From contig JAMXIF010000042.1 of the NCBI GenBank assembly GCA_028583685.1, positions 25,452,752 to 25,516,751 of the forward strand: a DNA stretch of 64,000 bases, given 5' to 3'. The notes under the pieces were generated by a model. It saw nothing but the letters and a program-made list of their open reading frames with translations. It did no database searches and was not told where the DNA came from. The translations under genes and the position numbers were made by a program. Shown here piece by piece: positions 23,961-35,261 of the stretch. The stretch is from Petaurus breviceps papuanus (Eukaryota; Chordata; Mammalia; Diprotodontia; Petauridae). The first letter of the stretch is position 1. Each line of letters begins with the position of its first letter.

Positions 23961-25169
23961 ATGCATACATACATACATATGTAGGCCCTCTATATAGATA
24001 CTACCATTAGCTACTGTTGTTTTGGGGATACTGTTAGGACCACCATGATTTGAACTCTTCTGACCTGAGTTCACAAGATCATCTTCTGACTAAGCTTAGG
24101 TAGGAGGAGGATCTTGAGACTCTTTCCATCTACACCCCACACCCCAAACTATTCCTTGTCAGGGATTCTCTCTTTTTGGCTGGCCCCCAACACCAGTGCA
24201 TACATCTGAATTGGCTTGCTATTTTATACAGACCCAAAGTATATGAACACGTCTCCTTAACGAATTCCAATATGCTTCCTGTGGAGCATCATTTCATTTC
24301 AACTAATGATGTGAGGAACTCTATTCTTTCCCAGTTTTATTAACTAGGTGGTTCAGATTTATTTTAATGCCATTGATTCATTCATTAGAGATGTTCTCAT
24401 CTGATAAGGTATTAGGGCTATATTATTTTGTCAGTTACATCAACTGGGATGTGGGTGATTGAATATCTTCTTCAGTTGACCCCTACCTTTCTTTATATAT
24501 GGATGGAAAAACTGAGGCCACAATTAGATGGGACTTTCTAAAATAGGCAACAAAACCAAACCATATTAAATGTGAATTTAGGTTCTCCAGTCTTCAGTAT
24601 AGCACCCATTTTGCCAAGCTACATTTCCTTCATTTTGTAATGGGAAAGAAAATAATATATAACTGACTGGGAAAATGCCAAATTTCATCAAATCTCACAA
24701 TTCTTGTTTTTGCAGTAAGTAGAATTTTGTCCTTTTTTCATGAACCCATACCTAATATTCCTAAGGCTTGAACTAGGAATTTATGGTAAACACTGTGTGT
24801 GTGTATGTGTATGGTTTACTTGGCACTAGCCTTATTAAGCTTGTCTTTGTTTCAAGAGTTTACAGAATTGTAAAAAAAATTTGATAAACTAGGTTGCTAA
24901 TACGCGTTATAGAATCTGAGGCCTCTGATGTAAGGGATTTTCAATTTTGATCTAATCCTATAGGAAGTATCATGATGAAGAAACTTATACTGAAGTGGTA
25001 TATTGTGTCCCAGCTGTGTCAGATAATATTAATCCCCAGATTAAGCAGGAGAATACAGACTAAGTTCTGAGAACATATAAAATATATGGATCCCCAGGTA
25101 ATACAGACTGGGAAACAAAGAAGAGACCTTGGGTGCCAGCTAGACATAAATAGGGATCCCCTCTAAAAC
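23961..25169. other. Unassigned intergenic sequence
   Basis: No gene seen. Small ATAC-type repeats at about 23945-23985; possible weak MIR remains near 24490-24620. Otherwise apparently unique. Confidence 0.5.
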
Positions 25170-25679
25170 ATACTCAGCAAATGATCATCCACCTCTAGAC
25201 AAAGCCCCCACTTCCTACCTTCCATTTGGGGGTAACTTCAGTTGTTAAGAAGTTTTTTCCCCTTATAACAAGCCTTAGTTCCCCACTTTGCAACTTCTGC
25301 CTTTTTCTTTCAGCATGTGGGAACCAAGCAGGTTATGGCGAATCCTCTTCCATGTCCTAGCCCTTCAAAAACTTGAATACAGCCTTTACCTCCCCCCACC
25401 AAATATTCTTTTCCCCAAATTAAATATCCCCATTTGCTTAAAATCATTGCAGAAATTAAGGGTCTGAGCACATGCCCAGAGAGAAAGGTATGCATAGGAA
25501 ACCTGAGAAAGAAAACATAAGTATAATCGAAGAAAACAAGTCTTTTCACTTTCTTGAACCAGACCCCTGTACTTCACACACTGGAAGTACCTTCTGCCCT
25601 GCAGCCTCTTCCTAAGATTGGCTGGTTCCTCCAAGAACCTCTAATTTTAGGAGGATGCTGAGGTTAACTGCATCCTTTC

Positions 25680-25905
25680 CAAGTTGCGATCCTGGCTGTT
25701 TCTCTACCATGCTCCCATTCAAATAACTCCTAGCTCCTCCTGCCCCCTTTCAGCTCCCTTTATGTGTTCTTTTCCCATTAGAATGTAAGCTCCTTGAGAG
25801 CAGGGATTCTCTTTCTTTTTTCTTGTATTTGTATTTCTGGAGCTTTTTGCAGCACTTGACCTCAAGTCAGCTCTTAATAAACGTTGGCTTAATTTAGTGT
25901 GACTT
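25680..25905 (+). repeat. L2 LINE 3' end nested in CR1
   Basis: Sense L2 terminus: 'gaatgtaagctccttgagag' with 'cttaataaacgttggcttaa' at the end. Confidence 0.75.
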
Positions 25906-26125
25906 GAGACCCTTCACCATTCTTGTTCTCTTCTGCACACTCTTCTACCTATCACTGTGTTCTTCACTTGTGGAACCTAGAAATGACTCAAGTATTCTAG
26001 ATGTCATCTGATCATGGATGACAGTAGCAGGATTATTATTTCTCTCACCTTTGTATCTCTTGTAATACAGTGCTTTCTGGGCAGGCACACAACATTGTTT
26101 AATCCCATTGTCATTATGGTCCTCT

Positions 26126-26300
26126 GAAGCAGAGGTATCAAACATGTGGCATAGGCCCTAAAAACCGATGAAAATGCAATTGGGAAATGTTCAGTAAAAT
26201 AAGTAAAAATACAATGCAACACTGATAATGGTAATTTGTGGTTTTGTAATTAGTTATATGACCGGCTGGGACCTATTTCTATTTAAGCTTGAATAGTCAT
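26126..26300 (+). mobile_element. Non-autonomous hAT element, copy B
   Basis: Starts 'cagaggtatcaaacatgtgg' and carries 'aaaatgcaattgggaaatgt' and 'gataatggtaatttgtggtt', shared with copies at 13.1 and 42.2 kb. The 3' TIR is eroded. Confidence 0.7.
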
Positions 26301-26540
26301 TCCTTTCCCATGTTGTCCTTCTGAAGGTAGTTTCATGAAGCTGAACTTAATTTTACATTTATTTCTACTAAATTTTATTTCAGTAGGTTTGGCGTACCAT
26401 GATTGATTTTCAAGTCTTTTTCAAGATCTTTTTGGATTTTTTATATCAGGTAGCTCCTATAGCTTTTAAATTCATAATATTTTGCAATTTATATTACTTC
26501 CCCCTCACTCTTCTTGTTCTTTGAGAGATACCAGGTCTCT

Positions 26541-27119
26541 GTAGGGTGATAGACAAAGCTGTAGAGAGGAAGAATTATCATGAAAAGATTATCATCATAA
26601 TCATTATACAGTACTTGATCTCTACAGTTTTAATTCAAGCTTTTACAGTTTGAATTTTGGGTTTCCTAAAACACAGTTCACATTCATAACATGGATCCTA
26701 CAAAATTAATAGCCCCTTATAATGTTATTTCACCTACCTAATGTATTTTTCTAGATTGATGAACATTTCTAGTGTTAAGCTCTGTGGCCACAGTTTGTAC
26801 ATCTGTGAAATAAGTGGATTTGGAATAGAGAGATGTTAGGGTCCTTCCATTTCTAAATCCATGAAAGTAAGAAATTAGTTTGACTAGTTTTTAAAATCCA
26901 CTCTGATGACTTATCTTTTTAATTTGACTTGAGATTCTTGAAGTCAATGCCTGTAGAGCACAGGTTATGACAGGTCCTAGGTAAATCAGAAAATACTTCA
27001 AGTACCAGTAATGGAGCCAAAAATGTCGATAGACTTTGTGACTGCATCCAAACAATAGCCTAGCTTTTCTAGCTTAGGAAGGGCTTGTCTCCAAAATGTT
27101 GTTTATAAGATCTTGAGAT
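26541..27119. other. Unassigned intergenic sequence
   Basis: Possible MIR tail near 26785-26870 ('tctgtgaaataagtggattt'); otherwise nothing recognised. Confidence 0.45.
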
Positions 27120-27275
27120 TTCAAACTGGAAAAGACTTTGAAATGATCTAGTCCAATCCCTTCACTTTACAGATGTGTGAAGTAAGCCTCAAAAAGGTCA
27201 AAAGACTTTGTCAAGATCATATAGCTAATAAGTGGCCTGTTGGGATTCAAATCCATGTTCCAAACACCATAACTG
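27120..27275 (-). repeat. MIR-like SINE
   Basis: Antisense: 'gatctagtccaatcccttca', then 'tcatatagctaataagtggc' and 'gggattcaaatccatgttcc'. Confidence 0.75.
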
Positions 27276-27544
27276 TTACATGGTGACAGATTTGTAACAC
27301 AGCAGTTCGTATTTCCATCTACTAAAGTCTGAAGGGATACAGCATCTGTCTTACTGAGGGGAGGACCCAAACTGATGAAATCACAGTTTCTGTTGAGCAT
27401 TGGAATTGAGGATAAGATATAGCTATCAGATCAAAGTATTTCTTTTATAATTTTACTGGAATTGCATCAACTCCAGAAATCAAGTCATTCCTCTAGAAAA
27501 TGAGGGGATTGGATTGGATCTCTAGGGTCTCATCCAGTACTTGT

Positions 27545-27720
27545 TATAAGCCATTTTTCAGTCATGTCTGACTCTGTGTCCCCCTTTGTGGTTATCTTGG
27601 CAAAGATACTGGAGTGGTTTGCCATTTCCTTCTCCAGCTCATTTTACAGATGAGGAAACTGAGGTAAAAAGGTTTAAGTGACTTGCACAAGGTCATACAG
27701 CTAGTAATGTATGAGTCTTT
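27545..27720 (-). repeat. MAR1 SINE, head-truncated
   Basis: Antisense MAR1 tail 'tttcagtcatgtctgactct', 'ggtttgccatttccttctcc', core 'gatgaggaaactgaggtaaa'. The tRNA-like head is lost. Confidence 0.82.
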
Positions 27721-28299
27721 GATTAGTTTCCACTAATCAAAATAATTGAGGTAGCTCCCTTTGATCATGAGTTTCACTATCAATACATGTGATTGAACCT
27801 GGAACCATCTTCAGCTTCATTCTAAAGGTTGCTACCTACTCTTTCCCATCGTATACAACTTGTTCGTGGAACCTCAGACTTTGGGGTTTAGAGAGAGAGA
27901 AGAAAAAGGGGACAATGGAGTCAGCTCTCAATATGTTCTGTCTTTTCCTTTGCTTTCTCTGCACATTTAGTCCTTTACATATTCTCACTGGTGACTAAAT
28001 TAATTGGTTTTTAAATGTTTCTTATCAAGGAAGGAAAACAGGGCCAAAGGTGGCAGAACAACTTCAGGCAGGCCTAGAAGGGGACAAAGGGAAAAAAAAT
28101 CACTTTCTATGGTGGTTTGTTGTCTCAATTCATTTTGTTCATTTTTGTTAAAGGCTGAGGGTTTTGTATAATGTACTGCTCTCATTGCTTTATGTTTGTT
28201 TGATTGTTTTGCTGGTGATTATTAAGTTGAAGAAAAATTGAGGTCTTTATAGATGGAATTCCATGAATATTGGAATTTGATGTGCTTATAGTGGGTTCT
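27721..28299. other. Unassigned intergenic sequence
   Basis: No repeat or gene recognised; open frames here are short and featureless. Confidence 0.5.
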
Positions 28300-28490
28300 T
28301 TGAATTATAGATTTAGAGTTGCAATAGACCCTAAAGGTCATCTTGTCCAATTTCCTCATTTTACATAGAAGGAAATGAGTCCTAGAGAGGTTAAGAGATT
28401 TGTTCAAGGCTATGCTGGTACTAAGTAGTCAAGTTTGGAATTTAACTTAGGTCCTTTGTCTCCAGGTTCAGCACTCTTCATTTTTACACA
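28300..28490 (-). repeat. MIR-like SINE
   Basis: Antisense: 'aaggtcatcttgtccaattt', 'cctagagaggttaagagatt', and 'cctttgtctccaggttcagc'. Confidence 0.75.
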
Positions 28491-28574
28491 CTTGTGGACT
28501 TGAGGTGATTTTTTTTACTTTGGACTAGATGATCTGCCAGGTTTCTTGTTACATTGAGATTGTATAATACTATG

Positions 28575-28745
28575 GATGCAATAAATTTTAAGTGCCTATG
28601 AGTGATTAGTGCTGTCCAAGGTGCTGTTTATAGATACAGAAGAGTAGGGTTTCAGTCCTTGTTTTCAAAGGACTTACAATCTCATTATGGAGATAGGCTA
28701 CATAGGTATAAAACAGATAAAAAACCATACAAGCAACTAAGCAAT
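28575..28745 (-). repeat. L2 LINE 3' end
   Basis: Antisense L2 terminus, diverged: 'aataaattttaagtgcctat' then 'ggacttacaatctcattatg'. Confidence 0.6.
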
Positions 28746-29044
28746 GATTGACTGAATTACAGAAATATTAAAAGAATCTTTGATTTCCTCAGTATAGGGA
28801 ACTCTTACCAGGGCAGATTGAAACTAGTATATTTCATAGTATAACACCTAGACACTTTTCCTGGGATATATGTATGTTTCAAGACCTGTGGAGAGTCATT
28901 GTAAGCATCAAATGCAGGATTTGCGCCCCAGTTTTCCTGATTATAGGCTGATCACCCTTATCCACCATAGTACATTGCTTCTATAGATATAGATTGAGCA
29001 TATCAAGTGGTAAATGAAATAAAATTATGTGATCATGAGTTCAC

Positions 29045-29310
29045 TTAATTCAGCCCTCTCTCATGTAAAAAACTTCTTCTACATGACAACAATTTGTCAT
29101 CCAGTTGCTTCTTGAACACTTACTTCCATATTGAAGAGTAATAAGGAAATCACTACCCTATTCTATTTTTAGAAAGCTCTAATTGTTAGAAAAATCATCC
29201 CACGTTGACTTTCATTTCTATTTATAAGTTTTAGTTTTGTGTTCTGGAAAAACACAAAATCATTCTAATCCCTCTTCAACATAGCATCCCTTCATATATT
29301 AAAGATGACT
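29045..29310 (-). repeat. CR1/L3 LINE fragment
   Basis: Antisense: 'gaaagctctaattgttagaa', and 'ctaatccctcttcaacatag' just before 'atattaaagatgactatca'. Same family as 25.2-26.5 kb. Confidence 0.6.
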
Positions 29311-29319
29311 ATCAATGGC

Positions 29320-29790
29320 TCCTTTCCTTCCGTACTTATTATATCATCTCTTCTACCGACTAAATATTCCCAAATCCTTCTACTTCTCCTCTCCCTGTAT
29401 AAGTTATCCATTGACAATCTCATTATCTTCTATAGTTCCATCTACTATCCTGTATGAAGATCTCTCCAAAATCTATATCTCTAGTTGTGATCTCACCAGA
29501 CAGACCCTGATTTCCAATTGCTTACAGGACATTTTCATCTGGCTACCCTCCCAGCACCTTAAATTTAGCATGTGCAATATTGAGTTTATCTCTCTTCCTA
29601 AACCTGCTTCTCTTTCTCATTTAACTATTTCTTTCTATGACATGAGCATTTATTCAATTTCTCATGAGTGAAATATTAGCTTTGATTCTTCTTTCTCTCT
29701 TACCTTTCATATCCAATCAGTTACCTAGCTATCAATTCTAACTCTACAAAATCTCTTGCATCCTACCATCCTCCTTTATTCCTACTGCTC
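29320..29790 (+). repeat. L2 LINE, ORF2 C-terminal fragment
   Basis: Sense L2 RT-like residues ('YEDLSKIYISSCDLTRQTL' near 29450), ending at a 'cctactgctctctcc' block that abuts the next L2 copy, whose sequence restarts further upstream in the family consensus. Confidence 0.65.
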
Positions 29791-31045
29791 TCTCCAAAGT
29801 TACCAATGATCTCTTAATTATCATTGCTAATGGATTTTTCTCAATCCTCATTTTTTTTTTACTTCTTTGTGGCATCTGACGCTAATAACCACCCTGTTCT
29901 CTTGAAAACTTTCTTCTCTTTCTCTGGATTTTTTACAGTATTACTTCCTCCTGGTCCTATTCTTACTTGTCTAACTATTCCATCTCAGTCTCCTTTATTG
30001 ATTAAGAATCTGTATCATATTCCATAAATATAGATATTTCCAAAGGCTCTGCCTCGTCCCCCCTTGCCTATCTTTACTATTTCACTTGGTTACCTCATTA
30101 ATCCCCACAGTTTTAGTTATCCATTCTATTTGGATACTATCCAGCCTTAGTCTTTCTCCTGAGCTACAGTCCCACATCACCAGTTAATTACTTTTTGGAC
30201 ATCTCAGATATCCTGTAGGCATTTCAAACTAAGTGTTTATGAAGCCAAACTTCATTGCTGTTCTCCCCAAAAAAATCTCTTTCCTTTTCTTAAGTCCCCT
30301 GTTTCTGTACCATAATTTTTTTATTCATCCATATTTGCAATATTAGAATAAACCTCAAATCCTCACACTCTCTCACCTCACATAATCAATCAGTTACCAA
30401 GTCTTATTCTTCTACCTTCAGCTAATCAATAAATATTTATTAAGCACCTATTATGTGCCAGGCACTGCGCTGAGTGCTGGACAATATCTCTTGCATTATC
30501 TCCTCTCCACTCAAAATGGCAACCACCCTACTTCAGACCCTTATCACCTCTTACTTGGACTCTTGAAAGAAATCTCTTTATTGATCTTCCTTTCTTTAGT
30601 CTTTTCTCTCTCTAATTCATGCTTCACACAGCTCCCAAAGTGAGATCCCTAAAGCACAGTTCTGACCACATCACTTCCCTGATCAATAAATTCCAGTTGC
30701 TTGATAGCAACTTTAGAATCAAACACAAATTTCTTCATTTGGAATTCAAAGTCCTTCAGAACCTATCATCCTCCTAATTTTCTAGTCTTCACCTTTGTTC
30801 ATTCACACTGTAGTCTGGCTAAAATCACATGTGCCTACTTATAAGGATGGGATTCATTGGTCAGTCGTCTTCCCTGTCCCCCCCCCCCACATTTGTCTCT
30901 CTTACACTTAAATGTATGTTTTCTCCCCTTGCCCATCAAATGAAATTTCCTTGAAAGCAAGGACTATTTCATTTTTGTCTTTAGATTTCTTGTGCCCAAA
31001 AGAGTTCCTGGTATAAATCAGACATTTAATAAATTATTATCAGGA
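29791..31045 (+). repeat. L2 LINE, 1.25-kb copy
   Basis: Second sense L2, starting at 'aaagttaccaatgatctctt', passing the RT remnant, and ending with 'cagacatttaataaattatt'. A short antisense-type L2 terminus ('caataaatatttattaagca', 30427-30485) is embedded in it. Confidence 0.7.
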
Positions 31046-31074
31046 GACAGTCATCCTCCAAACATGTGCTATAT

Positions 31075-31325
31075 TGTCCCAATCCAATGCCTCATTTTTC
31101 TTCTTCATCTACGAAATTTCTACTTATCCTTCAAAGCTCAATTCAAATGCTACCTCCTTTAGGAAGCTGTCATAATTCCTCAGATAACAATGATCATCTA
31201 TTTCAGAACTCATACAGCTTGTTTTCTAACTTTCTAATATGTTATTCAGTTGTATATTCTACCTATCTGTGTTGGATACCAGACTGGAAGGTCTTTGAGG
31301 GTGAGGACTTTATAATATGATAGAT
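31075..31325 (+). repeat. L2 LINE 3' fragment
   Basis: Sense: 'ttatccttcaaagctcaatt', 'gctacctcctttaggaagct', 'gaaggtctttgagggtgagg'. The third consecutive L2 piece in the same direction. Confidence 0.7.
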
Positions 31326-31334
31326 ATTAAAACA

Positions 31335-31595
31335 TTTTTGTTGTTCAGTTGTTTCAGTCATGTCCAACTCTTCCTAACCCTGTTTGGGGTTTTCTTGGCA
31401 GAGATTCTGGAGTGGTTTGCCATTTCCTTCTCCAGATCATTTTACTGAGAAGGAAAGTGAGACAAACAGGGTTAAGTGACTTGCCCAGGGTCACACAGCT
31501 AGTAAGTGTCTGAGGTCAGATTTTAACTCAGGAAAATGAATGTTCCTGTCTCCAGGTCTGATATTCCATCCAATGTGCCACCTACCTGCTCATTG
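31335..31595 (-). repeat. MAR1 SINE, full length
   Basis: Antisense from 'ttgttgttcagttgtttcag' through 'ggagtggtttgccatttcct', 'ttgcccagggtcacacagct' to head 'caatgtgccacctacctgct'. Confidence 0.85.
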
Positions 31596-32049
31596 AAACA
31601 TTTATAGGATTTAAACAAGCAAAGAATGGAGGAACAAATTCTGGGGAGAAATCACAATGTAGGGGACTGGATGAACAAAGACTCAGTGGTATGTATGAAT
31701 GTAGTCTTGGTAGGGAATGATGAGCATACTTCCCATATAAAAAAATATAGCCTGAGGAGTAAAGGAAAGATAAAGTTGGGTAAGTTTTGATCAGGGGAAA
31801 TCATGAAAGAGTATGATTGACAGGTTAAAAAGTGTGAACTTGACCTAATTTGCAAACACATACAAATCAATACAATTGTTATGGCATTCCCATTTTAAAA
31901 AGTAGGACTTCATAACAGATTAAATATATTGAGTCTTTGGGGGTATCAGCATATTATTTTTTCCACTTGATCACACGGTATATAGTGAATGAGTTCCTTT
32001 GCCTTCCAAGGGAGAGAATTTCATTTCTTTTACCAGGGTTCATCAATTG
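31596..32049. other. Unassigned intergenic sequence
   Basis: No recognised feature. Confidence 0.5.
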
Positions 32050-32205
32050 ACCAATCAATGAAGAAATAAGTAATGCTTGATTACTCAGCATTGTATTGAC
32101 TGATAAATTTTGGGAGATATAGAGGTAGTATTTGGTATCTAAAAAGCTTACAATCTAGTTGGGGAGACAAGAGTTCGCATCCATGAAACAAGACCAAACA
32201 ACACC
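32050..32205 (-). repeat. L2 LINE 3' end
   Basis: Antisense, diverged: 'agcttacaatctagttgggg' after a degraded terminal segment. A further L2-like patch ('tgggatttaagctggaccat') lies near 32709. Confidence 0.55.
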
Positions 32206-32439
32206 AAATTGCACCAATTAAGGGCTAAAATGTGGGGACTGGCAAGCCACTGACTTTTTATAATCAGTCCATAGACCTATTTGCAAACCACAAGTAAATA
32301 ATATACTGACTAAGGACTGAATAAATTAAATGTCTTGAACAAACATGAATTATTATTTTCAAATGTCTATAGATGTGTTATTGATATATCAGAATTTCAC
32401 TTCGAATGGTTGCTGAATTTGTAGTAGCTTTTTTATTGT

Positions 32440-32557
32440 TACATATTTTAACAACCAGTGGCTACTAACTAGCATTACACTTACATATGAGGCTCTTTGC
32501 ATTTTTTAAATCCTAAAAAAAGGTCTTCTCACTTGAAAAAGTTGAGAACCACTGATA
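32440..32557 (+). mobile_element. hAT-Charlie-like (MER5-type) 3' end
   Basis: Ends 'aaaagttgagaaccactg', the reverse complement of the CAGTGGTTCTCAACTTTT terminal repeat of Charlie-type elements. The other end is not identified. Confidence 0.55.
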
Positions 32558-32799
32558 TAGGCTGCAAAATGAGCAGGGTGAACTCGTTGGTCCCTAAGGT
32601 CCTTTCCATTTCTAAATTCTATGATGAGAAGACCTTATGATTGTAAGGGCCATTGAAGTTTAGAGGAGAGAAAGGAAAATTATGTCTGGTGAAAGCATCA
32701 TGGAAGGTATGGGATTTAAGCTGGACCATTAAGGGTGGATCACATGTGGAGAAGTTGAGAGGAGAAGGGAAAGTATTGCAGACAAGTAGTTTCAGTCAA

Positions 32800-34379
32800 A
32801 ACCACTGTGTTTTCTCCATATCTATTCCTTGTTTACCTACCAATTCTCTTTAAGCATCCTGAGGATGCTGGCATTTCTGATCTTGAAACCCTTATACAGT
32901 GCCCGCAAGAAGAAGTTATTTCTGATTAGATCTAGCAGCAGTCTGTCCCTGTGGATACATGGGATTAATGAGAGCAAAATCCTAGCCTCCTAGAAAGTCT
33001 GTATTAATCCAAAGGGGTCACTTGACTGTTCCAGGTTTTGATTATCAGCCTCCTGTAGTTCCATGCTTACTTTGAATGTTGTGCTCAAATGGTTAAGTGA
33101 ATATAAAATGGGACCCCAAGAAAGCACAAGTTTTTCACTCTGGAGGTTTATAAAACAAGAAATCATTGGGGTTTGCAGTGGTCTCCACACCAAAACATGA
33201 ATCAACCCCAATTTATTTGAAATCCTGCCTCTAAAAAGTTGTGTGCTTTGACAAACCTCGCAGCAAATTTGGTCCAGGTCTTGGATTTGTAATGAAACCT
33301 GATACCAAGCAAGCTTGGCTGGTTTGGGGTTTCCTTGCAAAATTTCCGAGCGTGCCTAGTATAATACCTGCTCTAATCACACACTGACCAGCAACACTGG
33401 GTTTAGTATTACTAGAAGTATGGGGTGGGATGCATCAGGTTCTTGTACATTATGAAAAAAGAACTGATTGAGCTGGGAATGTAGGGAATTTTATTTTTCT
33501 ATAGTATGACTACAGGATTAGTGACAATGTACCCTGTTTTTGTCTAGTGAATCTAGAGAATGCAGGATCACATTTGAAACAGTAAATTCATTCAACTTTG
33601 AAGTTAAGGAAATGTCTCATTTGCACCTCTTTTCCAGTTAATTCCTAAACACATCATGACCTTCAATGATCTCCCAGACTCTTTATCTGCCTTTGTCTCT
33701 CTTTTTGTCTCTGAATGTCTGTCTCTGCCTGTCTGTCTTCATTCCCTGTCTGTCTCTGTCTCTTTCTTATTGAACTTTCCTATGTGATTTCTTAACTTAT
33801 TTCATTTCCCCAGATATTAAGTATTTGTTTAAGTCCCTCACTGGGCAAACTCTGGACTTGATGGCTCCAGGAAACTTTAATTGTCATCTAGATCACCCAA
33901 TTTTCACCAGAAGGTGATTTCCCTTTTCCCCAGTAAGCAGCTTGGGCTTACTTCTAGTTATAATACACTGCAATTGGGAGAAGATTTATATACTTCAAGA
34001 GCCCTAGGAAATGAAGGCCTGCTTCTCCATTACGGTTGGATATATTATTTAAGGATGATCAGTAGATTATCTGCAATTTACTACTCAGCTGAATTTTCCG
34101 TGGTTATTTAGTGAGACATCCATTTCTTTGATTTTAATAGATACATACATACATACACACATACATATGTGTATGTTGGCATGGGGGGTTGCTTTTTCCA
34201 TTTCTCCCTATCATAAATGATGTTATTCAGATTGTCTGGGGTTAAGTTAGCCCTTTCTATTGATTCTATAAGTAGTAGGTTACCTAGGCTGCTAATCCCT
34301 TCCCAACACCTGGGATTTTCCTTGGGGAGGGCAAGCAAAGTGCAGGGATGTGACAACTGCTGTACCTACTGGAGGCAAA
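32800..34379. other. Unassigned sequence upstream of LDB2
   Basis: Little repeat content apart from an ATAC run at 34142-34165 and a CTGTCTGTCT patch near 33700-33765. It includes a 116-codon - strand open frame (32990-33340) without recognisable domains. The last 300 bases could hold distal promoter elements, but this is not proven. Confidence 0.45.
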
Positions 34380-35129
34380 TGCAAATCCTCCGAGTGGCAA
34401 GAAATCCTCACAGAGGCATCCTTCTCTCGAAGTGAATCGCCCGCCCAAAATGCGGGGTATTGCTGTCCCCTGCGCTTGACGGATTTGGTAGTAAATCACA
34501 TTTCTGATATTGACCAAACCTGGGCTGCTCAGGCAAGCGGTTAAACCATCTATGTGCTAACAAGCCTGCCTGCTCTGTTCCTAAGGGGTCCTGGCTGGGA
34601 AAAATTAAAACCAAACCTTAGACCTCTGTCAGACTGGGAGGAAAATTATATTTTTGAACTAGTCTACAGTGTGGACAGGAAATGACCTCTCCACAAATAC
34701 TGCTTCTTTAAAAACAAAAAAACAAACCCGAGCAGTTGTGCCTGAAGCTCTCCAGTCTCTCTCCGTCTCTCTCTTCCCCCTCTCTCTTTCTTTCTCCCTC
34801 TCCCTCCCTCCCTCTCTCTCTCTCTCCCTCTCTCTCTCTGGAGCTTGTGCTCTCTCTCCCCTCTCTCCCTCTCCCTCCTCTCTCGTGCGCTCTCTCGCTC
34901 TCGCTCGCTCTCCCTCCTCTCTCCTGCTCTCTCTGCCTCTGCCTCTTGCTATAGAGAGAGGGCTCCCACAGCAGTTTCCAGTCAGTGTGTCTCTGTGGCT
35001 CTGTGTGTGCGTGTGTGTGCGCGTGTGTCTGCGCGCAGCTACTTTGTACTGGGAAGAACACACAGCCCATGTGCTCTGTATGGATGTTGGTGATACTCTC
35101 TATAGCTTGATTTCCTCCAAGCAGGCAAG
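34380..35129 (+). promoter_or_regulatory. LDB2: LDB2 promoter and 5' leader region
   Basis: CpGs cluster weakly here (about 34382-34545 and 34880-35040) against a CpG-poor background. A CT-rich tract fills 34755-34945. A TATA-like 'aaattatattttt' lies near 34643 and a weak 'ctatagagag' near 34949; neither start site can be fixed from sequence. In the last 65 bases before the coding start there are upstream ATGs at 35069, 35080 and 35084. The leader is assumed continuous with exon 1, since no acceptor site is needed to reach the ATG. Confidence 0.65.
34755..34945. repeat. (CT)n-rich tract in the LDB2 promoter
   Basis: Imperfect CTCTCT/CCCTCT run with CGCT interruptions. As a polypurine/polypyrimidine stretch it could adopt triplex structure or bind GAGA-type factors (inference). 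Confidence 0.9.
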
Positions 35130-35261
35130 ATGTCCAGCACACCACATGACCCCTTCTATTCTTCGCCTTTCGGCCCATTTTATAGGAGGCACACACCGTA
35201 CATGGTGCAACCAGAGTACCGAGTCTATGAGATGAACAAGAGGCTGCAGTCTCGCACAGAG
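35130..35261 (+). CDS. LDB2: LDB2 (LIM domain-binding protein 2, CLIM1), first coding exon
   Basis: This exon encodes 44 residues beginning MSSTPHDPFYSSPFGPFYRR and ending NKRLQSRTE, which I recognise as the N-terminus of vertebrate LDB2. LDB1 starts differently (MLDRDVG...). LDB2 is a nuclear adaptor that dimerises through its N-terminal region and binds LIM domains of LIM-homeodomain and LMO proteins with a C-terminal peptide, bringing enhancers and promoters together. Only the Pro/Tyr-rich leader and the first residues of the dimerisation region are here. Start: 'gcaagATG' has A at -3. The exon ends at GAG (phase 0) and is followed by donor GTAAGTG, a near-perfect match to consensus. The residue before 'VYEMNK' is R, where I recall human having I one position later, a conservative change. 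The remaining exons lie beyond the window. Confidence 0.95.

Larger units (their letters stand above)
25170..26540 (-). repeat. CR1/L3 LINE 3' region, twice interrupted
   Basis: Antisense CR1-type text recurs in the expected order: 'gttgttaagaagttttttcc' near 25235, 'gagacccttcaccattcttg' near 25907, and 'tcaagatctttttggatttt' near 26422. Gaps in the order are filled by an L2 piece (25680-25905) and an hAT element (26126-26300). Confidence 0.72.
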
